Of a stretch of DNA of 64,000 nt, positions 17,338 to 27,400 are shown in pieces (position 1 is the first letter of the stretch; each line of letters starts with the position of its first letter). The notes under the pieces are model-generated. The model did no database searches and was not told the DNA's origin. It saw nothing but the letters and a program-made list of their open reading frames with translations. A program made the translations under genes and the position numbers. The stretch is from Gordonia westfalica (GTDB lineage: Bacteria; Actinomycetota; Actinomycetes; Mycobacteriales; Mycobacteriaceae), in NCBI RefSeq assembly GCF_900105725.1, contig NZ_FNLM01000034.1:2976001-3040000 (forward strand), given 5' to 3'.

Positions 17338-17655
17338 GCCCTTCGAGGCTCGTCGCTTGCGCTCCTCGCACCTCAGGGAGCCGGGAGCCGGCCGCATGCG
17401 CTCCTCGCACCTCAGGGAGCGGGGAGCCGGCCGCATGCGCTCCTCACACCTCAGGGAGCAGGGAGCCGTCGCATGCGCTCCTCACACCTCAGGGAGCAGG
17501 GAGCCGGCCGCATGCGCTCCTCACACCTCAGGGAGCGGGGAGCCGGTCGCATGCGCTCCTCACACCTCAGGGAGCGGGGAGCCGGTCGCATGCGCTCCTC
17601 ACACCTCAGGGAGCGGGGAGCCGGTCGCTTGCGCTCCTCGCACCTCAGCGAGCAG
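17338..17655. repeat. 39-bp tandem repeat array, eight units
   Basis: Units begin at TGCGCTCCTC at 17358, 17397, 17436, 17474, 17513, 17552, 17591 and 17630. Seven are full (six of 39 bp, one of 38 bp) and the eighth is partial. The common core is GCTCCTC(A/G)CACCTCAGGGAGC followed by (G/A)GGGAGCCGG. The 5' end, CCCTTCGAGGCTCGTCGCTTG, is the same module that appears between hsaA and hsaC. It fills the gap between the LLM gene and the SDR gene, whose stop lies in the last unit. Because 39 is divisible by three, artificial 13-residue repeat frames appear; they are not genes. Confidence 0.92.
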
Positions 17656-18478
17656 AAGACGCCCTCTGGGGGAACAGTTTCAGCATCGCCTCGTGTTGGG
17701 CGAGGATGAGCTTGCGCCGGTCGGGACCGTTGATCTTCTCTGCCCGACGGGCATTGCCGCCGGCCACCCAGATCGGACCGTCGGCGAGGTGCTCGAGACC
17801 CTCGCGGGCGACGTCGTCGGGTTCGCTCGCGTTCAGCGGCCCACCGAGATTCATCCCGGCCCGTTCCATCGCGGGCGTACGGGTCACTCCCAGAACGAGT
17901 TCGAGGACATCGACGCCGTGGTCGCGCAGCTCGAGCCAGAGGGATTCGGCGAACACGCGGCCGAAGGCCTTCACCGCACCGTAGATCGAGAGATGTTTGC
18001 CGCCCAGGTAACCGCTCATCGAACCGACGAGCAGCAGACCGCCGCTCCCCCGCGAGCTCAGCCGAGCACCGAAGTGATGCACGAGCGCGAGCTGCGCGGT
18101 GATGTTGAGATCGATGACGCCCTGGAACTTCTCGAGGTCGCCTTCCACGAATGCGCTGCCGTAGGTGTTGGCGCCGGCGTTGTAGACGAGCAGGCCGACA
18201 TCGAGATCTTCGGTGACGGAGATGATCTCGTCGATGGCCGAGGGATCGGTGAGATCGACCGACACGGTCCGCGCCTGCGCGCCGCGAGCCCTGACCTGGT
18301 CGGCCGTCTCCTCCAACGGTCCGGACTTACGTGCGATCAGGACGACGTTGATCCCGGCGTCGGCGAGCTGGTGGGCGAACGAGGCACCCACACCCTCCGA
18401 ACCGCCGGCGATCACCGCCCACGGCCCGTATCTCGTTGCGTCGAAACCGGAACCGGAACCCTCCGGATGCTCAGACAC
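17645..18478 (-). CDS. Short-chain dehydrogenase/reductase
   Basis: 277 residues, classical SDR with a short N-terminal extension. Cofactor loop: [17 protein letters not shown] (near 22-38). NAG is in [11 protein letters not shown], and the catalytic Ser-Tyr-Lys are in [21 protein letters not shown]. The C-terminus continues past the core with a [16 protein letters not shown] tail that runs into the repeat array; the end may have been altered by it. The start is a GTG at 18478 overlapping the hsaF stop by 8 bp. Being last in the hsaE-G-F operon it may act on steroid intermediates, by position only. Confidence 0.8.
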   Translation of the reverse strand: MSEHPEGSGSGFDATRYGPWAVIAGGSEGVGASFAHQLADAGINVVLIARKSGPLEETADQVRARGAQARTVSVDLTDPSAIDEIISVTEDLDVGLLVYNAGANTYGSAFVEGDLEKFQGVIDLNITAQLALVHHFGARLSSRGSGGLLLVGSMSGYLGGKHLSIYGAVKAFGRVFAESLWLELRDHGVDVLELVLGVTRTPAMERAGMNLGGPLNASEPDDVAREGLEHLADGPIWVAGGNARRAEKINGPDRRKLILAQHEAMLKLFPQRASSAR

Positions 18479-19565
18479 CGGCGTTCGCGTCCTGCTTCTT
18501 CTTCAGCTCCAGCGCGATGTCGATCAGCTGGTCCTCTTGTCCGCCGACCAACTTGCGGCTGCCGGCCTCGAGCAGGATCTCGGCAGCCGAGACGCCGTAC
18601 CGTTCGGCATGCCCTTCGGCGTGCTTGAGGAACGAGCTGTAGCAACCGGCGTAGCCCATCATCATCGCCGAGCGGTCGACCAGGCATTCCGACGGCATCG
18701 CCGGCCGCACGACGTCTTGTGCGACGTCGGCGATCTTCATGAAGTCGACGCCGGTGGTGATCCCGAGCTTGTCGCACACACCGACGAACGCCTCGGTGGG
18801 TGTGTTGCCCGCACCGGCGCCGAAGCGTCGGATGGAACCGTCGATCTGCTGGGCACCCGCACGAATCGCGTTGACCGAGTTGGCAACCGCGATGTCGAGG
18901 TTCTCGTGGCCGTGGAACCCGACCTGCGCGTCGTTGCCGAGTTCGGCAACCAGAGCCTCGACGCGGACGGTGACGTCCTCGAGGACGAGCGCACCCGCGG
19001 AGTCGACGACGTAGACGCACTGGCAGCCGGCGTCGGCCATGATGCGGGCCTGCTTGGCGATGACCTCCGGCGGCTGGCTGTGGCTCATCATCAGGAAGCC
19101 GACGGTCTCGAGTCCGAGATCGCGGGCGAGACCGAAGTGCTGAATGGAGACGTCGGCCTCGGTGCAGTGGGTGGCGATGCGGCAGATCTGGCCGCCGTTG
19201 TCCTGCGCGGCGCGGATGTCGTCCTTGGTGCCCAGACCGGGCAGCATCAGAAAGGCGATCTTGGCGCGCTTGGCGGTCTCGGCCGCTGCCTTGATGAGCT
19301 GTTGCTCAGGGGTTTTGGAGAACCCGTAGTTGAACGACGAGCCACCGAGGCCGTCGCCGTGGGTCACCTCGATGACCGGCACGCCCGCGTCGTCGAGGCC
19401 GCCGACGATCGCGCGCACCTCCTCCTCGGTGAACTGGTGCCGCTTGTGGTGGCTGCCGTCACGGAGCGAGGAATCGGTGATGCGGATGTCGAGGGTGTCG
19501 GAGAACTTGCGCGCGTTCGCCATCAGCTTCGGGTCGCGCGGTGTGGTGACCACATTGGTGCTCAT
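18471..19565 (-). CDS. hsaF: HsaF, 4-hydroxy-2-oxovalerate-type aldolase
   Basis: 364 residues, a DRE-TIM metallolyase. The metal and catalytic region [18 protein letters not shown] has the essential Arg-Asp, and [15 protein letters not shown] holds the two His metal ligands. HsaF cleaves 4-hydroxy-2-oxohexanoate to pyruvate and propionaldehyde, which is channelled to HsaG. The start ATG (19565) overlaps the hsaG stop by 4 bp, reflecting the physical complex. The N-terminus ([21 protein letters not shown]) is longer by about 15 residues than minimal homologues. Confidence 0.95.
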   Translation of the reverse strand: MSTNVVTTPRDPKLMANARKFSDTLDIRITDSSLRDGSHHKRHQFTEEEVRAIVGGLDDAGVPVIEVTHGDGLGGSSFNYGFSKTPEQQLIKAAAETAKRAKIAFLMLPGLGTKDDIRAAQDNGGQICRIATHCTEADVSIQHFGLARDLGLETVGFLMMSHSQPPEVIAKQARIMADAGCQCVYVVDSAGALVLEDVTVRVEALVAELGNDAQVGFHGHENLDIAVANSVNAIRAGAQQIDGSIRRFGAGAGNTPTEAFVGVCDKLGITTGVDFMKIADVAQDVVRPAMPSECLVDRSAMMMGYAGCYSSFLKHAEGHAERYGVSAAEILLEAGSRKLVGGQEDQLIDIALELKKKQDANAGV

Positions 19566-20467
19566 GCGGGAACTCCCAACTTCTGCTTTGCGATTTCCTC
19601 GCCGACCTTGGTCGCGGCGGCGGTCATGATGTCCAGGTTTCCGGCGTACGGCGGCAGGTAGTCGCCCGCGCCCTCGACCTCCACGAAGATCGACACCCGC
19701 GCGAAGCCGCCGTTCAGGACGCTCGGCGGGTCGAACTGCGGATCCTGCAGCAGGCGGTAACCCGGAACGTACTGCTGGATCTCCTTCTCGCGCCGGTGGA
19801 TCGATTCCGCGATGGCGTCGGTGTCGGCATCCTCCGGGATCGCACAGAAGATGGTGTCGCGCATGATCATCGGCGGGTCGGCCGGGTTGAGGATGATGAT
19901 CGCCTTGCCGCGCTGCGCACCGCCGATCGTCTCCACGCCGGCCGAGGTGGTCCGGGTGAACTCGTCGATGTTGGCGCGGGTGCCCGGGCCGGCCGACACC
20001 GAGGCGACCGATGCGACGATCTCCGCGTACGGGACCGGGACGACCGATGAAACCGCATGCACCATTGGGATCGTCGCCTGCCCACCGCAGGTGATCATGT
20101 TGGTGTTCGGGGCGTCGAGGTGTTCGCGCAGGTTGGCCGGCGGGACCACAGCGGGTCCGACGGCCGCCGGGGTGAGGTCCACCGCGGTGATACCGGCGGC
20201 CTCGTACTTCGGTGCGTACTCGCGGTGCACGTACGCCGATGTCGCCTCGAAGACGAAGTCCGGTTTCTCCTGCGAGGACAGCAACTCGTCGGCCCCGCCG
20301 CTCATCGTGATCAACCCATGATCGGCGGCACGTTTCATACCCTCGGAGTCGGCGTCGATGCCGACCATCCACCGAGGTTCGATGACCTCCGAACGCTCCA
20401 GCTTGTACATCAGATCGGTGCCGATGTTGCCCGATCCGATGATCGCCGCGGTCAGCTTTGCCGCCAC
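19562..20467 (-). CDS. hsaG: HsaG, acylating aldehyde dehydrogenase
   Basis: 301 residues. NAD-binding motif [11 protein letters not shown] is at 9-19 and the catalytic Cys is C127 in [11 protein letters not shown], the position known for HsaG. It converts propionaldehyde from HsaF to propionyl-CoA. The start is a GTG (20467), giving [16 protein letters not shown]. The gap to the hsaE stop is 50 bp and the gene overlaps hsaF by 4 bp. Length and motifs are complete. Confidence 0.95.
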   Translation of the reverse strand: MAAKLTAAIIGSGNIGTDLMYKLERSEVIEPRWMVGIDADSEGMKRAADHGLITMSGGADELLSSQEKPDFVFEATSAYVHREYAPKYEAAGITAVDLTPAAVGPAVVPPANLREHLDAPNTNMITCGGQATIPMVHAVSSVVPVPYAEIVASVASVSAGPGTRANIDEFTRTTSAGVETIGGAQRGKAIIILNPADPPMIMRDTIFCAIPEDADTDAIAESIHRREKEIQQYVPGYRLLQDPQFDPPSVLNGGFARVSIFVEVEGAGDYLPPYAGNLDIMTAAATKVGEEIAKQKLGVPA

Positions 20468-20517
20468 GTGAACCTCCTCATGCTCGTGAAGTCTGTTGGT
20501 TGTCAGGTGAAGACCGG

Positions 20518-21305
20518 TCAGGTGAAATCCAGGGTGACCGAGCCGAGACCGGCGAACTCGGCCACGAAGTGATCACCTGATGAGATGTCGATGGCTCGTG
20601 TCGCCGTGCCGGGCAGGATGATGTCGCCCTTGCGGAGCCGGACGCCGAAGCTGTCGACCTTGCGCGCCAGCCACGACACCGCGTTCAGCGGATGTCCAAG
20701 CACCGCAGACGAATTGCCCTTCGCCACGATCTCCCCATTACGATGCAGCACCGCGTCGATGTCCCCGGTGTCGATCTCGCTGATCGGCACTCGCTGCTGC
20801 CCGAGAATCCAGCCGCACGACGAGGCGTTGTCGGCGATGGTGTCGCACAGCGTGATCTTCCAGTCCTTGATCCGCGAGTCGATGAGTTCGATCGAGGGAC
20901 CACCCACTCGACCGCCGCGATCACGTCCTCGTTGGTACATCCCTCGCCGGGCAGGTCCTCGCCCAGGATGAACCCGACCTCCACCTCGACACGCGGGAAG
21001 CACAGCTTCTTCGCGTCGATGGGGGTCTCCTCGAAGTACTGCATCTCGTCGAGGAGGTGGCCGTAATCGGGCTCGTCGACGCCCATCATCTTCTGCATCG
21101 CCTCGGATGCCAGGCCGACCTTGTGCCCGGCGACCTTCGCCCCGGCATCGAGCCGCTTGCGGATGTTGATCAGCTGGATCTCGTAGGCGTCGACCACGTC
21201 GAGGTCGGGATGTGAGTCCGTGGGACGGTCGATGGCCGTCGCCGACGTTTCCGCCGTCCACAGCTGCGCCGCGATCTGCTCGCGAACCTGCTGGTCAACC
21301 GCCAT
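20518..21305 (-). pseudogene. hsaE: hsaE, 2-hydroxypentadienoate-type hydratase, with a frameshift
   Basis: The first part (21305 down to about 20899) reads as HsaE: DVVDAYEIQLINIRKRL, GHKVGLASEAMQKMMGVDEPDYGHLLD and PRVEVEVGFILGEDLPG. The frame then shifts; the rest ([56 protein letters not shown]) is in another frame. One added base in the GGG at 20896-20898 (C on the coding strand) restores 262 residues, the known HsaE length. So this is either a homopolymer sequencing error or a recent mutation. HsaE hydrates the dienoate released from ring A and C. It is divergent from the crotonase gene, with KstR sites between. Confidence 0.88.
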
Positions 21306-21325
21306 CTCGTCCTCACCTTCCGAAA

Positions 21326-21339
21326 GTGAACCTGTTCTA
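21326..21339. promoter_or_regulatory. KstR-type operator, hsaE side
   Basis: GTGAACCTGTTCTA matches TnnAACnnGTTnnA except the first T. It lies 20 bp upstream of the hsaE start and 17 bp centre to centre from the next site. Confidence 0.55.
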
Positions 21340-21342
21340 GTT

Positions 21343-21356
21343 TAGAACATGTTCCA
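21343..21356. promoter_or_regulatory. KstR-type operator between hsaE and the crotonase
   Basis: TAGAACATGTTCCA fits every fixed position of TnnAACnnGTTnnA. The site sits between the divergent hsaE operon and the crotonase-fadE-fadE genes, so it places both under likely KstR control. An ATG within it (21349) was rejected as a start. Confidence 0.78.
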
Positions 21357-21429
21357 GTCTCGGAGGAGCCCCGTGCGCAATTCGCGTGGCACCGCCGTGA
21401 GCAACCTGCGGGCGACTACCGTTCTCTTC

Positions 21430-22236
21430 ATGAGCACCGACGCCCCCAACCACGAAGTCTCCGACGCCGGCGATGCCGTCCTCACCTCGTTCGACGGCGG
21501 CGTCGGCAGGCTGACGCTCAACAATCCGCGCCGCAAGAACGCGATCACACTCGAGATGGCCGCCGCGATCGAACGGTTCTGCGACGAGGTGGACGCGGAC
21601 GAGACCATCGGCGCGGTGGTCGTCGACGCCGCCGGTTCCTACTTCTGCAGCGGTGCCGACACCCGCATCCTCGCCGGTGCGTCAGCGGATCCCGCGGCGC
21701 CGGAGTCGGTGAAGCAACTGTCGGCCGTGTACGCGGCGTTCGTCCGTGTCGGTTCCCTCCCGGTTCCCACCATCGGCGTCGTGGTGGGCGGGGCCGTCGG
21801 CGCCGGTCTCAACCTCGCCCTGGCCGTCGACCTGCTCGTCACCACCCCGGACGCGGTTCTGGACAGCGGCTTCCTCGCCCGTGGCATCCATCCCGGCGGC
21901 GGTCACCTGACGCTGCTGAACCGCGTTGTCGGGCGCGCCAACACGATCGCGCTCGCCGCCTGCGGACAGTCGCTCACCGGCGACGAAGCGGTCGTCCGGG
22001 GACTCGCGTACACCGCGGCCCCGGCCGAGGAGATCCCCGCGATCGTCGACGGCCTCACCGGTCCCGCCGCCCGCGACCCCGAGCTGACCCGCAAGGTCAT
22101 GTCGAGCGTGCGCCTCGAGCTCGGTCCGCCCGCGGTGACCTGGGATTCGGCGATCGAGATCGAACGCGGTACCCAGATGTGGTCGATGGCCCGCAAGGGC
22201 CAGAACTGGTCGTCGCGGGGACCCGGCCGCTCGTGA
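21430..22236 (+). CDS. Crotonase-family protein (enoyl-CoA hydratase/isomerase-like)
   Basis: 268 residues from the ATG at 21430; a GTG at 21373 is a possible earlier start. The crotonase core is present: DAAGSYFCSGADTRIL (CoA/oxyanion loop) and GGAVGAGLNLALAVDLL. The two glutamates that act in classical hydratases are absent: the first position reads LNL in place of CEL and the second reads SGFLARGIHPGGG in place of PEILLGTIPGAGG. So hydratase chemistry is doubtful; thioesterase or isomerase activity is possible. It is the first gene of a KstR-flanked set with two fadE genes, overlapping the next start. Confidence 0.82.
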   Translation: MSTDAPNHEVSDAGDAVLTSFDGGVGRLTLNNPRRKNAITLEMAAAIERFCDEVDADETIGAVVVDAAGSYFCSGADTRILAGASADPAAPESVKQLSAVYAAFVRVGSLPVPTIGVVVGGAVGAGLNLALAVDLLVTTPDAVLDSGFLARGIHPGGGHLTLLNRVVGRANTIALAACGQSLTGDEAVVRGLAYTAAPAEEIPAIVDGLTGPAARDPELTRKVMSSVRLELGPPAVTWDSAIEIERGTQMWSMARKGQNWSSRGPGRS

Positions 22237-23359
22237 CCGACGATCAGCTCGCGACGCTGCGCGCCGAGGTCCGCGAGTTCCTCCGCGCCGAAATCGATTC
22301 GGGTGCCTTCACTCCCGACGTCGACAGCTGGATGACGGGTTTCAACCCCGCGTTCAGCCGTCGGCTCGGCGAACGCGGCTGGCTCGGCATGACGATGCCG
22401 ACCGAATACGGCGGACGAGGACGAACCCCGGTCGAGCGGTTCGTAATCACCGAGGAGATGCTCGCGCACGGTGCGCCGGTCGCCGCGCACTGGATCGCCG
22501 ACCGGCAGATGGCACCGGGCATCCTGGCCAACGGGACCGAGGAGCAGCGACGCCGCTACATCCCCGGGTCTCCGCGGGCACGGTCTACTTCGCGATCGGC
22601 ATGAGCGAACCCGACGCGGGCTCCGACCTGGCCGGGGTCCGGACCCGGGCCACCGACAACGGCGACTCGTGGACGATCAGCGGCACCAAAGTGTGGACGA
22701 CCGGTGCCCACATCGCCCACGCGATGGTGCTGCTCGCCCGCACCGACGGCACCGCCGACGATCGGCAGCAGGGACTTTCGCAGTTCGTCGTCGACCTCCC
22801 CCATCCCGACATCGAGATCCGGCCGATCCGGAGCATCGACGGGCAGGCCCACTTCAACGAGGTCGTCTTCCACGACGCGGTCGTCGACTCGTCGGCGCTG
22901 CTCGGTCGCCGCGGCCACGGGTGGCAGCAGGTGATGAGCGAGTTGGCCTTCGAACGTTCGGGACCGGAGCGCTATCTCACCACGCTGCCGCTCCTGCGCG
23001 CCTGGACCGGGCATCTCCGCGAGCAGGGAGCCACTGCGAACCAGCGGGTGACCCTGGGTCGGTTGACGGCGCAGGCGTGGGCCTTGCGTCAGATGTCGCT
23101 GCAGGTGGCGCGTGAGCTCTCGGCCGGAGGACAACCCGATGTGCTCGCCGCGATGGTCAAGGATCTCGGTTCGACATTCGAGGGAGACCTGGTGACGGCC
23201 GTCCGCGACGCCTCCGGCATCGTGCCGCGCCGCGAAGGCGGCACACATCTCGAACGCCTCCTGGCCCAATCCGTTCTGCACACACCGGCGTTCACGCTTC
23301 GCGGCGGAACCAACGAGATCCTGCGCGGTATCGTCGCGCGCGGACTGGGGATACGATGA
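22233..23359 (+). pseudogene. Acyl-CoA dehydrogenase (FadE), with a frameshift
   Basis: The GTG at 22233 overlaps the crotonase stop. The first part reads as an ACAD N-terminus (GWLGMTMPTEYGGRGRTP, EEMLAHGAPVAAHWIADRQM). After RRYIPG the frame shifts near the GGG at 22566-22568; the rest (MSEPDAGSDLAGVRTRATDNG, SGTKVWTTGAHIAHAM, LRGGTNEILRGIVARGLG) is in another frame. One extra G there restores 375 residues and the smooth segment GVSAGTVYFAIGMSEPDAGS. As with hsaE, a homopolymer sequencing error is as likely as a real mutation. The C-terminal GTNEI suggests a catalytic-type subunit. Confidence 0.88.
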
Positions 23360-24408
23360 CCGACATCGCCGCCGAACTCCGAGCGACCGTCACCGCGATG
23401 CTCGCCCGCATCCCGGTCGACACGCAGACACCGATCACCGCACCCGACGCCGCCGTGTGGGACGCCGTCGTCGACGCCGGGTTCACCGGCGTCGACGTTC
23501 CCGAGGAGGCCGGCGGACACGGTGGCGAACTCGGCGATGCACTCGCCGTTCTGGATTCCCTCACCGAGGCCGGGGCCGTCACCCCGTACCTCGAACACGC
23601 ACTGCTCGCGTCGTGGCTGGCGGGCAGCGTCGGACATTCACTCGAAGGCACCACGGCGACGGTTGCCCTGATCGACGATGGGACCATCCGCACCGACGGA
23701 GATCGAATCCTGCTGTCGGGCAACGCCACCGGAATTCCACACATCGACGGGGCGGACATCGTCGTGGCCCTGACGACGACCCCTGACGGTCCGCTGGTCG
23801 CAGTCGTCACACTCGAGGCACCAGGCGTCGAGGTCGAGGTCGCGACAGACATGCAAGGAGTCTCATACGGCGACATCGTCTTTCGTGATGCCGAGGCGTC
23901 GTTCTCCGCGCCATCCCCGGTCGGGATCGAGGACCTGCGTCGACGCGGTGCACTCGCCTATGCCGTCGCCCTCGCCGCGGCCGCTCGCGAGGTCCGCGAG
24001 CGCACGGTCCGCTACGCCTCCGAACGCACGCAGTTCGGGCGGCCCCTGGCGAAGTTCCAGGCCATCCAGCAGCGGCTGGCCGAGATGGCCGCCCAGACCA
24101 CGCTCATGGAGACGGCCGCACGAGCCGCCACCGAAGCGGCGTCGGGTGACCCGGCCGCAGCCCGCACCGCGATTGCCGCAGCCAAGATCGTGACCTCGCG
24201 CTACGCCACCGAGGTCGCATCCGCAGGACACCAGATCCACGGCGCGATCGGCTTCACCTCGGAGCACAGCCTGGGACGGTTCACCTCGGCGCTGTGGACC
24301 TGGACGGATAGGTATGGCACCGAACAGGATTGGGCTGCATCGTTGGCCGGAGAGATCCTCGACGGCGGCGCCGACCCGTGGGACGTGATCGTCGCACAGG
24401 ACTCATGA
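23356..24408 (+). CDS. Acyl-CoA dehydrogenase-like protein (FadE), partner subunit
   Basis: 350 residues; its ATG overlaps the previous fadE's stop (ATGA), so the two subunits are coupled. C-terminal ACAD segments are SERTQFGRPLAKFQAIQQRLAEMA (near 223) and HQIHGAIGFTSEHSLGRFT (near 294). The N-terminal part is compact, as in the non-FAD half of heteromeric steroid ACADs. Together with the preceding FadE and the crotonase it looks like a dedicated beta-oxidation step of the steroid regulon. It ends inside the last bases of the convergent patatin-like gene (6-bp overlap). Confidence 0.85.
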   Translation: MTDIAAELRATVTAMLARIPVDTQTPITAPDAAVWDAVVDAGFTGVDVPEEAGGHGGELGDALAVLDSLTEAGAVTPYLEHALLASWLAGSVGHSLEGTTATVALIDDGTIRTDGDRILLSGNATGIPHIDGADIVVALTTTPDGPLVAVVTLEAPGVEVEVATDMQGVSYGDIVFRDAEASFSAPSPVGIEDLRRRGALAYAVALAAAAREVRERTVRYASERTQFGRPLAKFQAIQQRLAEMAAQTTLMETAARAATEAASGDPAAARTAIAAAKIVTSRYATEVASAGHQIHGAIGFTSEHSLGRFTSALWTWTDRYGTEQDWAASLAGEILDGGADPWDVIVAQDS

Positions 24409-27400
24409 CCGAACCTGCTGGAATCTGGACCGCTCGAGGACCTCCTCGAGCTCCTCGGGTTCCACCCACTGCAGGACCGCACCCACGCCGACGGCCCACA
24501 CCACCACGGGTAGGAGATCGAGCAGGGGCGACTGCCACCTGGACTCGAGTCCCGCCTGCGCAACCCCGGCCACGACCGCCCACACCGCTGCCCAGCCGAT
24601 GATGTGTGGCCACCTTGCCCAGCCCCACAGGGACAGCAACGTCAGCAGGAGCACCGTGGCGGCAGCGACGATCCCGGCGACGCCCGGCCGTCGCAACCAT
24701 TCCGAAGCCGCCGAATCCGTCATCATCGAACTACCGTCGTCACGGACCGAGAACCAGGTCAGGACAAAAACCGCGGCATAGCCGGCCACCGACGCGCAGA
24801 TCAGAGTGCCTCGCACCCCGTTGGGCCGCAGCGGCTTCGTTCGGACCGTCTGCGCCCCGCGATTGCACCACCACACCAGGCCCGCGAAAAGCGCCACCGA
24901 CAGCACGAGCGATTCCACACCGAGGGCAGGTACCCCGTCGACGATCGACCACACGGCCCACACCACCGCCACGCTCAGCGCCAGGACCCCGGCGAACATC
25001 GCGAGGTGGATGAACCGGCGGGCGGGTTTCCGGCTGGCCGCCAGGGTGTCCGACCAGAGCTTGCATCGCTCGTCGGCAAACCCGACCCCGGCCTTCTCTG
25101 TCTCTTTCCCAACGGCTTTCGCGTCCGTTGTCCGCCCGGCCTCGTCATCCTCGGTGCCACGTGGGTTACCCCTGTCGCGGAAGAAGTCGTCAACCTGACG
25201 CCACCTCCGTAGCGCGGTGCTCGCACGGTAGATCAGGAAAGCACCGAGTCCCGCGATGACGGCGATGACGGCGATCTGCACACCGACCACGGTGCGCCCC
25301 GTACCCAACAGCGCCGATGCCAGAACCACGAGGACCAGGGCGGTCACCAGACGCACGGCGTCCACCGCGAGCGCCGCGATCGGTAGCATCGGCCGGACCG
25401 CGACCAGACCGATCCTGGTGAGGACACCCGTGACGGATGCGCTCGATGTCCCCGACGGCCAGAGGGCACGCAGGACCATCGGAAGCACCCGCGACACGAG
25501 CCCGAACCGGTAGAGGATCGGCAGGTTCGCCAGCGTCTGGCCACCCGTCTCACGCAGGCGCTCACCCACACTCGTCTGCGACTTGTCCCCCGCCGGTTCG
25601 CGCATGACCTCGCTTTGCAGCGTGGCGACGAGATCCGGGTCGGTGTGATCCAGTGGCATGTCGGTTGCCTCGGGAATCTCGGCGAGCATGTTCACGATGC
25701 CGGCGGATGCGTCGAGCCTTCCCCAATGCCAGTCGTTTTCACGCCAGTTGCCACTCAGGAAGCCGGCGAAGCGGGCAAGTCCTGTCCCCTGGAGCCGGGT
25801 GTCGGCGCGAGCGAGCGTCGACGTCTCCTCGACCACGTCACGCAGTCCGTCCTCCGGGAGGTCGGCCGGGTCGGTGTCGCCGCGGATCCATTGCTGCAGC
25901 TGGGCAGCGTTTGCGGTGGAACGGATTTCGGCCAGCTGCTCGTACTCGACCTCGCGCCCTTCCCGCTTGAGCGTTTCGTCGAGGATGCCTGACCGGGTGT
26001 CCCCGGTGATCCGGAGGAAGCCGATGGTCGAGGTCGTGCCCGGGATCGCCGCGGTACCGACTCGTCGGACCAATCCGTAGACCGGATTGCCCTCGTCGAC
26101 CACCAGTCCGGTGTGTAGCAGCGGATAGATCGAGCCGGACCAGCGTTCCGCGTCCGGACCGGGCTGCGGTTCCGGAACCGACCACTCGAGGATTCGATCT
26201 CGGTACCCGTTGAGTGCGTCCCAGATCTTCGCGAGTCCGCGATTGCTCGCGTCCAGCCGCACACCCCGCCCGTCGTCGCCGGTGTTCGCCGGCGCGAGAT
26301 ACGCGTAGAAGTCCTCTTCCTTCACCGCTGCCGAGCCGTCCGGAGTGATCGCGCGGTCCACGTCCGGACTCAACGCCAATGTCGACTGGTTCACGATGCC
26401 ACCGACGATTCGCTCCAAAATACCTCGGCAATCAACCCTGTCACCGGGCGCACCGGAGACGAGTAGGTCGTCGACGGTGATTCGACGCGCCTCGATCAGG
26501 ACGGTCAGACATCTGTAGAGGCCCCGCTTGAGAGTCCGGAGAGGAATTGCTTCCGGCTTCCGGGCACAGACTTCGAGTGCCTGCAGATTCTGGACCCAGG
26601 CGATGAGGAGACGGACTCCCCCGATGGCCGCACCGACGTCACCCTGCGAAAGCACCAGCGCGGTAGCGGAATCGGCGCTCGTCGCGATCTGCTCGTACGC
26701 GGTCCTGACCGTCTGTCCGAGCTCGAGCGCGGTAACCCGGTCGACGTGCGGGTACGGCCGCGAAGTGTGCGGAGGCTGGCTCATCGATCGGGCCGGGTCG
26801 ACGATCAGTTCGCTGAGCCGGTCGACGTCCGCACCCGCGCGGGCCAGGAAGTAGTCCTTCACCGGTACATCCCTCACCTCCCGCCCGGCTTCGAGGACCG
26901 CTTTCAGTGTTGCGGCGAGTTCGCGCTGTCGCGACGTCGATCCGAGCACACCTTCGTTGTGACAGCGGATCTCGTCGATCTCGTCGTCGGCACTCTCCAC
27001 ACGCTTCTGCAGGGCGCCGGCGCTGCGGATGACCGCAAGCCAGCCCGTACCGGCGTCGGAGGTGTCAGAGGAGTTCGACGAGCCCGGCTTGCCGCCGCCT
27101 TTCTTGCCGTCCGACTTCATGTGAGCTTCCATGCGCGACAGCGATTTCCGCGGAGGTTGCGGATCGAGATAGAGCAGGACGCGGCGTGAAGAACTGGCGG
27201 CGGACGCGCGTTGGACCGCACGAAGGGCCCGATCGATCGGGATGTTGTCGAAGACGCCGCCGTCGATCACACGGAACGCCGCATCGGGTTGGCCGAGACG
27301 GTCCGGCGTCCCGGGCCCGCGGGCGAACGGAAAGACGTCGGCCATGTTGAGGACCGGCGGCGGCTCCGATTCAACGGCTGTCGACGTTTTCCGCGTCAGC

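Noticed and set aside
17029..18628. Long open frames on the plus strand across the 39-bp repeats, with 13-residue peptide repeats
   Set aside because: They arise because 39 is a multiple of three and they run antisense to real LLM and SDR genes.
21349..21430. ATG at 21349 as start of the crotonase
   Set aside because: It lies inside the KstR-type operator; the ATG at 21430 gives a normal crotonase N-terminus.
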